This document shows positions 1 to 9,937 of a DNA stretch of 64,000 nt, piece after piece. The position numbers and the translations under genes are program-made. This DNA is from ZC4RG30 sp049841155 (GTDB taxonomy: Bacteria; Pseudomonadota; Gammaproteobacteria; Steroidobacterales; Steroidobacteraceae), in NCBI GenBank assembly GCA_049841155.1, contig JASGHI010000003.1, positions 434,001 through 498,000 of the forward strand, given 5' to 3'. Each line of letters starts with the position of its first letter. Position 1 is the stretch's first letter. Under the pieces are notes generated by a model. The model saw only the letters and a list, made by a program, of their open reading frames with translations, was not told the origin of the DNA and ran no database searches.

Positions 1-488
1 GGATTGACTCGGTGCAGGCTGCTGGCCGGATACAGCACCATGTGGCCTGCGGGCAGCTTCACGGTATGAGTGCCGTAGGTGTCCTCGATCACGAGCTCGC
101 CGCCGTCGTATTCCTCGGGCGCGGCGAGAAACAGCGTCGCGGACAGGTCGGTGCGCACGCGGTGCGCCGTGCCGCGGATACGGCGCACGGCATTGTCCAC
201 ATGCAGCCCGAATGCCTGGCCGCCGGTATAGCGGTTGAACAGCGGCGGAAACACCTTCAGCGGCAGCGCTGCCGAAATGAAGCGCGGATTGCGTTCCAGC
301 GCATCGAGGATCATGTCGCCCAGCTGCCGCGCCAGCGGTGCATCCTCGGGCAGCTGCTCGTTGTCCTTAGTGCGGGCGGACTGGTAGCCGGCCGTGACTT
401 TGCCATCCACCCAGGGTGCGGCGTCCATGGCGTCGCGCGCCTGGCTGACCTGCGCCGCCGTGAGCACGTCGGGAATCGTGATGATCAT
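1..488 (-). CDS. piuC: Fe(II)/2-oxoglutarate PKHD-type hydroxylase, PiuC/YbiX family (5' part, cut by window edge)
   Basis: The first 162 residues read MIITIPDVL at the N-terminus and continue through a segment typical of PiuC/YbiX proteins, which are about 225 residues long, so the C-terminal third lies outside the window. The metal-binding HxD motif is visible in GLHVDNA, and a later histidine in SSLHRVN sits where the family continues toward its third ligand. Known members are iron-dependent dioxygenases, often encoded beside TonB-dependent siderophore receptors and expressed under iron starvation. A Fur-box-like palindrome lies 38 bases upstream of the start codon, which agrees with that regulation. 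The ATG at 488 is chosen because it gives the family N-terminus. The substrate of this family is not established. Confidence 0.9.
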   Translation of the reverse strand, partial: MIITIPDVLTAAQVSQARDAMDAAPWVDGKVTAGYQSARTKDNEQLPEDAPLARQLGDMILDALERNPRFISAALPLKVFPPLFNRYTGGQAFGLHVDNAVRRIRGTAHRVRTDLSATLFLAAPEEYDGGELVIEDTYGTHTVKLPAGHMVLYPASSLHRVN

Positions 489-525
489 CTGGAGGGAATG
501 GGTTGAGACCAGCAGGGATTTTGTA

Positions 526-540
526 TGAGAATCATTCTCG
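526..540. promoter_or_regulatory. Fur box upstream of piuC
   Basis: The 15 bases TGAGAATCATTCTCG form a 7-1-7 inverted repeat that differs from the Fur consensus TGATAATnATTATCA at only a few positions. It lies 38 bases before the piuC start on the minus strand. Repression of piuC by iron-loaded Fur is inferred from this match and from the known iron response of the family. Confidence 0.8.
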
Positions 541-590
541 TTTGCAAGGCATGCCGGATCCGGCCCGTCGCGGCGCCCGACCCATGTGAC

Positions 591-612
591 CGGCACATGA
601 GCTCATGTGCCG
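591..612. promoter_or_regulatory. Perfect 22-bp palindrome upstream of the serC promoter
   Basis: The half-site CGGCACATGAG is followed directly by its exact reverse complement, with no spacer. The palindrome ends 18 bases before the candidate -35 element of serC, a position suitable for an activator or dimeric regulator. No T-run follows on either strand, so an intrinsic terminator is less likely. The binding protein is unknown. Confidence 0.55.
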
Positions 613-630
613 CTGCATGGGGGCGGTGCA

Positions 631-659
631 ATGACATCCGAACAGCGCTTGCCTAAAAT
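631..659 (+). promoter_or_regulatory. Sigma-70-type promoter for the serC operon
   Basis: ATGACA (631-636) matches the -35 consensus at five of six positions. A 17-base spacer separates it from TAAAAT (654-659), which matches the -10 consensus at five of six. The predicted transcription start is near 666, about 43 bases before the serC start codon. Confidence 0.65.
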
Positions 660-708
660 GCCCGATTCGTTGCGGCGCAGCGCCGCAGTTGCCAAAGGAT
701 ATCTCCAA

Positions 709-1791
709 GTGCGTGTGTTCAATTTTGCGCCGGGCCCGGCCACGTTGCCGCTGGAAGTGCTCGAACAGGTTCGTGATGAGCTGATCGACTGGCAGGGTGG
801 CGGCATGTCGGTGATGGAGGTGAGCCACCGCGGCAAGCCCTTCGTAGCCATGGTCCGGCAGGCCGAGGCCGACATCCGGCAGCTGATGGGTATCCCGGAC
901 AACTACAAGGTGCTGTTCCTGCAGGGCGGCGCCACGGGCCAGTTCGCCGGCATCCCGATGAACATCGCGCGGCCGGATGCCACGGTCGACTACGTGAACA
1001 CCGGCAGCTGGTCCAAGAAGGCCATCGGCGAGGCAAAGCTCTACTGCGCCAAGGTCAACGTGGCGGCGGATGCGAAGGCGGACGGTTACAACTCCGTTCC
1101 GGACCCGTCGCAGTGGAACCGCACGCCCGGCGCGGCCTACCTGCACTACACGCCCAACGAGACCATCGGTGGGGTGGCTTATCCGTTCATTCCGGATGCC
1201 GGCAATGTGCCGCTGGTGGCGGATTATTCTTCCTCGATCATGTCCGAGCCGCTGGATGTGTCGAAGTTCGGCGTGATCTACGCCGGCGCGCAGAAGAACA
1301 TCGGCATCGCCGGCATGTGCGTGGTGATTGTGCGTGACGATCTGCTGGACCGCGCGCGGCCGGATGTGCCCTTTGTGTGGAACTGGAAGGTGATGGCGGA
1401 GGATGGCTCGCTGGGCAATACGCCGCCGGCCTTCGCCGTGTATGTTGCGGGGCTGGTATTCCAGTGGGCGCTCCGGCAGGGCGGCATTGCCGCCATCGGC
1501 GAGATCAACCGCCGCAAGGCGGCGAAGTTGTACGCGGCCATCGACGCCACGGGCTTCTACCGCAATCCGGTGGCGAAGCACTGCCGCTCGATCATGAACG
1601 TGCCCTTCACACTGAAGGATCCGGCGCTCGACAAACCCTTCCTCGAAGGGGCCGCGAAGGCGAGCCTGGTGAACTTGCAGGGCCATCGTTCGGTGGGCGG
1701 GATGCGCGCCAGCATCTACAACGCCATGCCCGAGGCGGGCGTGGATGCGCTCATCGCCTACATGCAGGAGTTCGAACGTCGTCATGGCTGA
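709..1791 (+). CDS. serC: Phosphoserine aminotransferase
   Basis: SerC converts 3-phosphohydroxypyruvate and glutamate to phosphoserine (serine synthesis) and performs the equivalent step in pyridoxal phosphate synthesis. The 360-residue product opens with the family motif FNFAPGPATLP and carries the PLP-lysine region GVIYAGAQKNIG and the C-terminal GGMRASIYNAMP. The GTG at 709 is preferred over an upstream ATG at 607: it is preceded by AAAGGA at a usable distance and gives the standard SerC N-terminus, whereas the longer form adds 34 residues of non-family sequence. It is the first gene of the supraoperon and overlaps serA by 8 bases. Confidence 0.96.
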   Translation: MRVFNFAPGPATLPLEVLEQVRDELIDWQGGGMSVMEVSHRGKPFVAMVRQAEADIRQLMGIPDNYKVLFLQGGATGQFAGIPMNIARPDATVDYVNTGSWSKKAIGEAKLYCAKVNVAADAKADGYNSVPDPSQWNRTPGAAYLHYTPNETIGGVAYPFIPDAGNVPLVADYSSSIMSEPLDVSKFGVIYAGAQKNIGIAGMCVVIVRDDLLDRARPDVPFVWNWKVMAEDGSLGNTPPAFAVYVAGLVFQWALRQGGIAAIGEINRRKAAKLYAAIDATGFYRNPVAKHCRSIMNVPFTLKDPALDKPFLEGAAKASLVNLQGHRSVGGMRASIYNAMPEAGVDALIAYMQEFERRHG

Positions 1792-2959
1792 TCCCTTCCG
1801 TATCCTCACGCTCAACAACATCAGCTCCAAGGGACTGGAGCGCCTGCCGCGCGACCGCTACGAAGTGGCCTCCGACATCGGCCGGCCGCATGCCGTGCTG
1901 CTGCGTTCCTTCAAGATGCACGACTACGCATTGCCGGAGAGCGTGCTGGCCGTGGCGCGTGCCGGCGCCGGCACCAACAACGTGCCGGTGGCCAAGCTCT
2001 CGGCGCTGGGCATTCCGGTGTTCAACACGCCGGGCGCCAATGCCAATGCCGTGAAGGAGCTGGTGATCGGCAGCATGTTCCTCGCGGCGCGCAACATCGG
2101 GCCGGCGTGGCTGTTTGCCCGCGGGCTCAGCGGCGACGACGCCGCCATCGACGCCGCGGTGGAGAAGGGCAAGAAGAACTTCGTGGGCTTCGAGCTGCCC
2201 GGCCGCACGCTCGGCGTGGTGGGCCTGGGAGCCATCGGCGTGGAAGTGGCGAACACCGCGCTGGGCCTTGGCATGAACGTGCTGGGCTACGATCCGCAGA
2301 TCACCGTGCAGCGGGCCTGGACCCTGTCTTCGAATGTGCAGCAGGCGCTGTCGCTCGATGACCTGTTTGCGCGCTCGGATTTCGTCTCGGTGCATGTGCC
2401 TCTCAACGACGGGACGCGCAATCTCGTCAATGCGGCGCGCATTGGTCTCATGCGTCGCGGCAGCGTGGTGCTGAATTTCGCGCGCGGCGGCATCGTGGAC
2501 AACGAGGCGGTGGTGGCCGCGCTCGATTCCGGGCATCTGCATGGCTATGTGTGCGATTTCCCCGTCAATGCGCTCAAGGATCATCCGCGCGTCGTCACCC
2601 TGCCGCACCTGGGTGCGTCGACGGGCGAGGCCGAGGAGAATTGCGCCGTGATGGCAGCCGAACAGCTGCGCGATTTCCTCGAGAACGGCAACATCCGCAA
2701 CTCGGTGAACTTCCCCGAAGCGGTGCTGCCGCGGGTGCCGGGCGTCACCCGCCTGTGCATTGCCAACAGCAATGTGCCGAACATGGTGGGCCAGATATCC
2801 ACCTGTCTTGCGGCCGCCGGCGTCAACATCGCCGATCTGCTCAACAAGTCGCGCGGCGACCTGGCCTACACGCTGATCGACGTCGACGGCGAGGTGGGCC
2901 GGGAGACCCTGGACCGTATCCGCGCCATCGAGGGTGTACGCACGGCGCGCCTGGTCTGA
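1784..2959 (+). CDS. serA: D-3-phosphoglycerate dehydrogenase with ACT domain
   Basis: Oxidises 3-phosphoglycerate to phosphohydroxypyruvate, supplying the substrate of the adjacent SerC. The 391-residue protein has the D-isomer-specific 2-hydroxyacid dehydrogenase layout: Rossmann motif GVVGLGAIGVEVAN near residues 140-155, the catalytic region with VLNFARGGIVD, and the histidine in LPHLGAST. A short C-terminal ACT domain spans about residues 320-391 (GQISTCLAAAGVNIADLLNKS), the usual serine-feedback module. The ATG at 1784 lies inside the end of serC, implying translational coupling. Placement of serA between serC and pheA differs from the classical pseudomonad gene order. Confidence 0.95.
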   Translation: MADPFRILTLNNISSKGLERLPRDRYEVASDIGRPHAVLLRSFKMHDYALPESVLAVARAGAGTNNVPVAKLSALGIPVFNTPGANANAVKELVIGSMFLAARNIGPAWLFARGLSGDDAAIDAAVEKGKKNFVGFELPGRTLGVVGLGAIGVEVANTALGLGMNVLGYDPQITVQRAWTLSSNVQQALSLDDLFARSDFVSVHVPLNDGTRNLVNAARIGLMRRGSVVLNFARGGIVDNEAVVAALDSGHLHGYVCDFPVNALKDHPRVVTLPHLGASTGEAEENCAVMAAEQLRDFLENGNIRNSVNFPEAVLPRVPGVTRLCIANSNVPNMVGQISTCLAAAGVNIADLLNKSRGDLAYTLIDVDGEVGRETLDRIRAIEGVRTARLV

Positions 2960-2965
2960 CAGGCA

Positions 2966-4081
2966 ATGACGAAAAAGAAGCAAACGGGGGGCGCGGTCCG
3001 CGAGGGTCTGGAGACCATCCGCGGGCAGATCGATGCGGTGGACCGCGAGCTGCATGATCTGATCAACCGGCGCGCCATGCTGGCGCGCCAGGTTGGCATT
3101 TCCAAGCACAAGGAAGGGCGGGTGGTGGACTACTACCGCCCCGAGCGCGAGGCGCAGGTGCTGCGCATGGCGCTGGAGCGCAACGACGGTCCGCTGCGGG
3201 ACGAGGAAATACTGCGGCTGTTCCGCGAGATCATGTCCGCCTGCCTGGCGCAGGAAAAACCTTTGAAGGTGGCTTTTCTCGGCCCCGAGGGCACTTTCAC
3301 GCAGCAGGCGGTGCTCAAGCATTTCGGGCATTCGGTGCGGGCGCTGTCACTGGGCTCGATCGACGAGGTGTTCCAGGAAGTGCAGGCCGGCAACGCCGAC
3401 TTCGGCGTGGTGCCGGTGGAGAATTCGGCCGAAGGCACGGTCAACAACACGCTCGACCGCTTCCTCACCACCAGCCTGCACATCTGCGGCGAGGTGGAAC
3501 TGCGCGTGCACCACAACCTGATGGGGCGGATGGCCGATCTGGCCGGCGTGGTGCGCGTGTGCGCGCATCCGCAGGCCCTGGCGCAGTGCCGCGTGTGGCT
3601 GGCCGAACATCTGTCCTCGGCCGATCTCGCGCCGGTGGCGAGCAATGCCGAAGGCGCGCGCCGCGCGCGCGACGAGAAGGGCACGGCAGCCATCGGCAGC
3701 GACGTGGCTGCGGAAATCTACGGCCTTTCGGTGCTCGCGCCGCACATCGAGGACTTCGAGGACAACACCACGCGGTTCCTCGTCATCGGCGGCAAGCGAC
3801 TGAAGCCCAGCGGCAAGGACAAGACCACGCTGCTGGTGTCGGCCCGCGAGACCACCGAGTCGGGGGCGCTGTTCCGGCTGCTCGAGCCGCTTGCCAGGCA
3901 CCGCGTCAGCATGACGCGCATCGAGTCGCGGCCGTCGCGGCGCAAGAAGTGGGACTACGTCTTTTTCATCGACATCGAAGGGCATGCCGAGGATGAATCC
4001 GTGGCCAATGCCCTGGCAGAGCTTGAAAGCCGCGCTTCGCTGTTCCGTGTGCTGGGGTCGTATCCCAAGGCCATACTGTGA
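2966..4081 (+). CDS. pheA: Bifunctional chorismate mutase / prephenate dehydratase (P-protein)
   Basis: Makes phenylpyruvate from chorismate in two steps. The 371-residue protein has an AroQ-type chorismate mutase domain at about residues 10-90 (IRGQIDAVDRELHDLINRR). A prephenate dehydratase domain follows at about 97-280, starting VAFLGPEGTFTQQA and containing the dehydratase signature NTTRFLVIG. A C-terminal ACT domain carries the phenylalanine-binding motifs SGALF and ESRPS, so feedback inhibition by phenylalanine is expected. It starts 6 bases after serA and its stop overlaps the GTG of hisC. Confidence 0.97.
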   Translation: MTKKKQTGGAVREGLETIRGQIDAVDRELHDLINRRAMLARQVGISKHKEGRVVDYYRPEREAQVLRMALERNDGPLRDEEILRLFREIMSACLAQEKPLKVAFLGPEGTFTQQAVLKHFGHSVRALSLGSIDEVFQEVQAGNADFGVVPVENSAEGTVNNTLDRFLTTSLHICGEVELRVHHNLMGRMADLAGVVRVCAHPQALAQCRVWLAEHLSSADLAPVASNAEGARRARDEKGTAAIGSDVAAEIYGLSVLAPHIEDFEDNTTRFLVIGGKRLKPSGKDKTTLLVSARETTESGALFRLLEPLARHRVSMTRIESRPSRRKKWDYVFFIDIEGHAEDESVANALAELESRASLFRVLGSYPKAIL

Positions 4082-5229
4082 CGGCTGATCCGGCCGTGGC
4101 AGGCTGCGATCAGGCGCCCGGCCGGCTGGCCTCCGCGGCGGTGCGTGGCATCGCGCCCTATGCGCCCGGCAAGCCCGTCAGCGAGCTGGAGCGCGAACTG
4201 GGCATTGCCGAGATCGTAAAACTGGCTTCCAACGAGAATCCGCTGGGGCCCAGTCCCAGCGCGCTGGCGGCGATGCGCGCCGCGCTGGACGATGTGTGGC
4301 TGTATCCCGACGGCAGTGGCCATGAGCTGAAGGTGGCGCTGGCGCAGCACCACGGCGTCGGCATGGACCAGATCACGCTGGGCAACGGCTCGAACGACGT
4401 GCTCGTGATGCTGGCCGAAGCCTTTCTCACGCCGCAGACCAATGCCGTGGTTTCGCAGCACGCCTTTGCGGTCTATGAGCTTGCCATCCAGGCGACCGGC
4501 GCCCGCACCAGACTGGCCCCGGCCTTCGCAGCCGATGCCGCGATGCCCTACGGCCATGATCTCGACGCCATGCTGGCGCTGGTCGATGAGGATACGCGGC
4601 TGGTTTTCGTCGCCAACCCCAACAATCCCACGGGAACCTGGCTCACCACCGGGCAGATCACGCGCTTTCTCGATCGTGTGCCGAAGACTGCCATCGTGGT
4701 GCTCGACGAGGCCTACTTCGAATACGCGCTGGACTTCGACTGCCCCGATGGCGTGGCGCTCACGCGGCATTACCCGAACCTGGTTGCGGTGCGGACTTTC
4801 TCCAAGGCGCATGCGCTGGCAGGCGTGCGCGTCGGCTATGGGGTATCGCATCCCGATGTGGCGGATGTACTGAACCGCATACGCCAGCCTTTCAATGTCG
4901 GAGTGCCCGGACTGGCTGGTGCGCAAGCCTCGATCAGCGATGCCGAGCATGCCCGGCGCGCGGCGGCGCTCGCGGTCCAAGGCCGGGCGCAGCTTGCGGC
5001 GGCGCTGCCGAAGCTCGGCGTGCGTGGATTTCCCTCTGCCGGCAATTTCATGCTGGTCGATGTGGGCCGTCCGGGGCGCGTGATCTACGAGCGGCTGCTG
5101 CGGCGCGGTGTCATCGTGCGTCCGGTGAGTGGATACGGACTGCCCGACTGCCTGCGTATCACCTTTGGCACGGCCGCTCAGAATGAGCGCCTCATTGGCG
5201 CCCTGGCCGCAAGCCTCGGGGACGCATGA
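4078..5229 (+). CDS. hisC: Histidinol-phosphate / aromatic aminotransferase (HisC2 type)
   Basis: A class I/II PLP aminotransferase of 383 residues. It has the HisC-type N-terminal motif KLASNENPLGPSPSAL, the FVANPNNPTGTW loop, the conserved VVLDEAYFEY, and the PLP lysine in RTFSKAHALAGVRVGYG. In pseudomonads the copy in this supraoperon (HisC2) acts mainly on aromatic precursors such as phenylpyruvate or prephenate, rather than in histidine synthesis. Position between pheA and aroA supports that reading, but the substrate cannot be settled from sequence. The GTG start overlaps the pheA stop as GTGA, and the stop overlaps the aroA start as ATGA. Confidence 0.93.
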   Translation: MTADPAVAGCDQAPGRLASAAVRGIAPYAPGKPVSELERELGIAEIVKLASNENPLGPSPSALAAMRAALDDVWLYPDGSGHELKVALAQHHGVGMDQITLGNGSNDVLVMLAEAFLTPQTNAVVSQHAFAVYELAIQATGARTRLAPAFAADAAMPYGHDLDAMLALVDEDTRLVFVANPNNPTGTWLTTGQITRFLDRVPKTAIVVLDEAYFEYALDFDCPDGVALTRHYPNLVAVRTFSKAHALAGVRVGYGVSHPDVADVLNRIRQPFNVGVPGLAGAQASISDAEHARRAAALAVQGRAQLAAALPKLGVRGFPSAGNFMLVDVGRPGRVIYERLLRRGVIVRPVSGYGLPDCLRITFGTAAQNERLIGALAASLGDA

Positions 5230-6551
5230 GCGCAGCGCGTCGCGATTACCTGGTACTGCCGGCGCGCAGCGTGCGCGGCCGCCTGCGCGTGCCGGGTGAC
5301 AAATCCATTTCCCACCGCTCGCTGATGCTCGGCGGCCTTGCCGACGGGAACACCGAGGTCAGCGGCTTTCTTGCCAGCGCCGATTGCCTCGCCACGCTCG
5401 AAGCGTTGCGCGCGATGGGCGTATCCGTCACGCGTCACGACCCGACCACGCTGACCGTGCAGGGCGTGGGCGTGCGCGGACTGCGCCAGCCGGGCGGCGT
5501 GCTGGATCTGGGCAATTCCGGTACCGCAATCCGCCTGTTCATGGGTCTGCTTTCAGGGCAGAACCTGACGGCGGTGCTGACCGGCGATGAATCGCTGCAG
5601 CGCCGGCCGATGGAGCGCGTGGCGAAGCCACTGCGCCTGATGGGAGCGGACATTGCCACCCGCGATGGCTGTCCGCCCGTCACCTTGCGCCCGGTGGATG
5701 CGCTGCGCGCCATCGATTACCAGATGCCAGTGGCCAGCGCGCAGGTGAAGTCCGCGGTGCTGCTCGCGGCGTTGCAGGCGCAGGGCGAAACCCGGATCCT
5801 GGAACCGGCGCCGACCCGCGATCACACCGAGCGCATGCTGCGCGGCTTCGGCGTCCAGGTGCACACCGAAGGCCGCCGCGTGCGCCTGGTGGGTGGGCAG
5901 CGCCTGCAGGGCGTGCGCATCGATGTGCCGGGGGACATCTCTTCCGCGGCCTTCTTTCTGGTGGCTGGCTGCCTTGCGGGCCAGGAGGGCTTCGTCGTCG
6001 AAAATGTCGGCGTCAATCCCACCCGCACCGGCATCCTGGACATCCTGAGGCTGATGGGCGCCGACCTGCGCCTGCATCCGCGTCCCGATGCCGGCGGCGA
6101 ACCCGTTGCGGACATCGAGCTGCGCCAGGCGGCGCTGCGCGGCGTCGAGATACCCCGCGAGCTGGTGCCGCTGGCCATCGACGAATTCCCGGTGCTCTTC
6201 ATTGCCGCCGCCGCCGCGCAGGGCACCACCGTGGTCACGGGAGCCGAAGAGCTGCGCGTGAAGGAAAGCGACCGCCTCGCCGTGATGGGCGAGGGGCTCG
6301 CCAGGGTGGGCGTGGCGCATGAGCTCACGCCGGATGGCATCCGCATCGAGGGTGGCCGGCGGCTCGCCGGCGGCCAGATCGACAGCCGCGGGGACCATCG
6401 CATCGCCATGGCTTTTACCATCGCCAGCCTCATCAGCGATGGTCCCATCCGCGTCTGCGACGTGGCAAACGTGGACACCTCCTTCCCTGGGTTCGTCGAG
6501 GCGGCACGGGGAGTGGGTCTGGCCGTCGAGCCCACCGCCGGGACTCTGTGA
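5226..6551 (+). CDS. aroA: 3-phosphoshikimate 1-carboxyvinyltransferase (EPSP synthase)
   Basis: Joins phosphoenolpyruvate and shikimate 3-phosphate in the pathway to chorismate. The 441-residue protein shows the substrate-binding motifs VPGDKSISHRS, LDLGNSGTAIRLF and RRPMERVAKPL, and the late motif LRVKESDRLAVM that carries active-site residues. In Pseudomonas this gene is fused to tyrA at its N-terminus. Here it begins directly with the EPSP synthase domain and no tyrA is present in the operon. Four-base ATGA/GTGA overlaps join it to hisC and cmk. Confidence 0.97.
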   Translation: MSAARRDYLVLPARSVRGRLRVPGDKSISHRSLMLGGLADGNTEVSGFLASADCLATLEALRAMGVSVTRHDPTTLTVQGVGVRGLRQPGGVLDLGNSGTAIRLFMGLLSGQNLTAVLTGDESLQRRPMERVAKPLRLMGADIATRDGCPPVTLRPVDALRAIDYQMPVASAQVKSAVLLAALQAQGETRILEPAPTRDHTERMLRGFGVQVHTEGRRVRLVGGQRLQGVRIDVPGDISSAAFFLVAGCLAGQEGFVVENVGVNPTRTGILDILRLMGADLRLHPRPDAGGEPVADIELRQAALRGVEIPRELVPLAIDEFPVLFIAAAAAQGTTVVTGAEELRVKESDRLAVMGEGLARVGVAHELTPDGIRIEGGRRLAGGQIDSRGDHRIAMAFTIASLISDGPIRVCDVANVDTSFPGFVEAARGVGLAVEPTAGTL

Positions 6552-7249
6552 GCCGGGTTATGGCAGGGGTGCCCGTCCTCACCATCGATGGTCCCAGTGG
6601 GTCGGGGAAGGGCACGATCACCCGCCAGATCGCGACCCGGCTGGGCTGGCATCTGCTCGACAGCGGGGCCCTGTACCGCCTGGTGGCGCTGGCCGGCCAG
6701 CGCCAGGGGCTTTCGCCGGAAGATCGGGAAGGTCATGCGCGGCTGGCGCTGTCGCTGCCCATCCGTTTCGGGATGGATGGGGCCGGCAATGAGCAGATCT
6801 GGATGGGTGAGCCTGGCGCAGACGTGACGGCGGCGATCCGCAGCGAGACGGCCGGGCAGGGCGCCTCCAGGGTGGCCGTCTGGCCCGAGGTACGCAGCGC
6901 GCTGCTGGACCGCCAGCGCGGCTTCGCGCAGCCCCCGGGTCTGGTCGCGGACGGGCGCGACATGGGGACGGTGGTCTTTCCGCAGGCGGGGCTCAAGATC
7001 TACCTCACCGCCAGTGCCGAAGAAAGGGCCTTGAGACGCTATAACCAGTTGAAAGACAAGGACTCTGGTGTTAGCCTTGCCGCCCTTTCGCGCGAGATAG
7101 CCGAGCGCGACAGACGTGATACGACGCGCCCCGTGGCGCCCCTGGTGCCGGCCCGCGATGCGGTGATCCTCGACACCACGGGCATGCCCATCGAGGCCGT
7201 CGTGGCGCGCGTGCTTGCCGAGCTGCAGGGCAGGGGCACGTCAATGTAA
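6548..7249 (+). CDS. cmk: Cytidylate kinase
   Basis: Phosphorylates CMP and dCMP. The 233-residue protein has the P-loop TIDGPSGSGKGTI near residues 12-24, the nucleotide-binding segment LVADGRDMGTVVFP, and the C-terminal lid region YLTASAEERALRRYNQL. The GTG at 6548 overlaps the aroA stop. An ATG at 6560, four codons in, is an alternative start that also keeps the whole domain. cmk directly upstream of rpsA is a conserved gammaproteobacterial arrangement. Confidence 0.96.
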   Translation: MSRVMAGVPVLTIDGPSGSGKGTITRQIATRLGWHLLDSGALYRLVALAGQRQGLSPEDREGHARLALSLPIRFGMDGAGNEQIWMGEPGADVTAAIRSETAGQGASRVAVWPEVRSALLDRQRGFAQPPGLVADGRDMGTVVFPQAGLKIYLTASAEERALRRYNQLKDKDSGVSLAALSREIAERDRRDTTRPVAPLVPARDAVILDTTGMPIEAVVARVLAELQGRGTSM

Positions 7250-7289
7250 CTGGAACCGGGGCAGGGATGCATCCGGATTTGTGCAAGAC

Positions 7290-7316
7290 CGTGGAGCCGG
7301 CGGAGCCTGGTCCACG
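7290..7316 (+). promoter_or_regulatory. Hairpin in the rpsA leader
   Basis: In the 82-base gap between cmk and rpsA, CGTGGA (7290-7295) can pair with TCCACG (7311-7316) around a 15-base loop. The following start codon has only a weak Shine-Dalgarno-like GAAG. In gammaproteobacteria the rpsA leader folds into hairpins that let S1 control its own translation without a strong ribosome-binding site. This arrangement is compatible, but the assignment is tentative. Confidence 0.35.
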
Positions 7317-7331
7317 AAACGAAGTGAGTAT

Positions 7332-9017
<1,686 letters not shown>

Positions 9018-9029
9018 TCGCAAAGCCCG

Positions 9030-9057
9030 GGTGGCGTGGCCCCGCGGCCGCGCCACC
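9030..9057 (+). other. Strong hairpin between rpsA and ihfB
   Basis: Bases 9030-9041 pair with 9046-9057, 12 base pairs including one T-G, around the four-base loop CCGC. There is no T-run downstream, so it is not a typical intrinsic terminator. It may protect the 3' end of the rpsA message or lower read-through into ihfB. The function is inferred from position only. Confidence 0.5.
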
Positions 9058-9082
9058 TGTGCGCCAGCAGGAACGGATGGGA

Positions 9083-9385
9083 ATGACCAAGTCGGAACTC
9101 ATCGAAATCATCACGGCGAAGCAGACGCACCTGCCGGCCCGTGACGTGGAGCTGGCGCTCAAGCAGATCCTCGAAATCATGAGCGATGCGCTGTCGCAGG
9201 GCGAGCGCATCGAGATCCGCGGTTTCGGCAGTTTCTCGCTGCATTTCCGGCCGCCGCGCCAGGGGCGCAATCCCAAGACCGGTGAAGCCGTGGCGCTTTC
9301 CGGCAAGCACGTGCCGCATTTCAAGCCGGGCAAGGATCTGCGCGAGCGCGTGAACGAAGGCGCGGGCACTCCGATCCGCGACTGA
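9083..9385 (+). CDS. ihfB: Integration host factor beta subunit
   Basis: A 100-residue HU/IHF-family DNA-bending protein that starts MTKSELIE, exactly as in E. coli IHF-beta. It has the signature IEIRGFGSFSLHFRPPR and the DNA-contacting arm GRNPKTGE. It pairs with IHF-alpha, encoded elsewhere. The ATG at 9083 is chosen because it lies 10 bases after AGGA and gives the family N-terminus; an in-frame ATG at 9077 is too close to that site. It follows rpsA, as is standard in this group. Confidence 0.95.
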   Translation: MTKSELIEIITAKQTHLPARDVELALKQILEIMSDALSQGERIEIRGFGSFSLHFRPPRQGRNPKTGEAVALSGKHVPHFKPGKDLRERVNEGAGTPIRD

Positions 9386-9491
9386 AATTGCCGCAAAGCC
9401 GCGCGATATGCGTGCGGCGCGGATTCTTCCTTGCCTCTAGCCTCTGTTGCATCCGGGCGGTCCAGCCCGTTCATGCAGCAAGGAGGCTCTC

Positions 9492-9836
9492 ATGTTTGCA
9501 TCGTTGCGTTTTCTGCCGCCCGAGGTCATCGCACTTGTGGCAGTGTTCCTGGCCATTGGCGCGGATCCGGTTCTGGCCGGCCCGGTCGACATCAATACCG
9601 CCGACGCGGTGACTCTGGCGCGGGAACTCAAGGGAGTCGGTCTTGCCCGCGCCCAGGCCATCGTCGACTACCGCAAGAAGAACGGGCCTTTCCGCTCGGC
9701 AGAGGAGCTGGCGCTGGTCAAGGGCATCGGTCCCAAGGCCATCGAGAAGAACCGCGCTGATATCCGTGTCACAGCCCGGAGCGGCGCTCCCGCATCTGCC
9801 GTGGCGCCCGCCCCCAAATCCGCGCGTGCTCCCTGA
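9492..9836 (+). CDS. ComEA-like secreted helix-hairpin-helix protein
   Basis: The 114-residue product begins with a signal-peptide-like hydrophobic segment (about residues 1-31), followed by a double helix-hairpin-helix region at about 32-92 (VDINTADAVTLARELKGVG and GPFRSAEELALVKGIGPK). The tail is rich in Ala and Pro. ComEA proteins bind incoming double-stranded DNA in the periplasm during natural transformation; short single-domain versions like this are common in proteobacteria. A strong ribosome-binding site AAGGAGG precedes the ATG. No other competence gene is nearby, so a role in DNA uptake is inferred from the domain alone. Confidence 0.85.
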   Translation: MFASLRFLPPEVIALVAVFLAIGADPVLAGPVDINTADAVTLARELKGVGLARAQAIVDYRKKNGPFRSAEELALVKGIGPKAIEKNRADIRVTARSGAPASAVAPAPKSARAP

Positions 9837-9937
9837 GGGCGAGGTTCACAGTCTTCGATCCGGGCCCCTACGGCAGTGCAAGGGGCTCGTCTACAATAAC
9901 CGGAGTTTGTCGCAATGACATGATGCAAGGAGTTCTC

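Noticed and set aside
532..1830. Long minus-strand open frame of 432 codons opposite serC
   Set aside because: It is the reverse complement of serC in a GC-rich gene; the sequence is rich in His, Arg and Gly with no domain, while the plus strand encodes a full SerC.
9396..9420. Possible terminator hairpin after ihfB
   Set aside because: CCGCGC and GCGCGG can pair, but the stem is short with a 12-base loop and there is no T-run.
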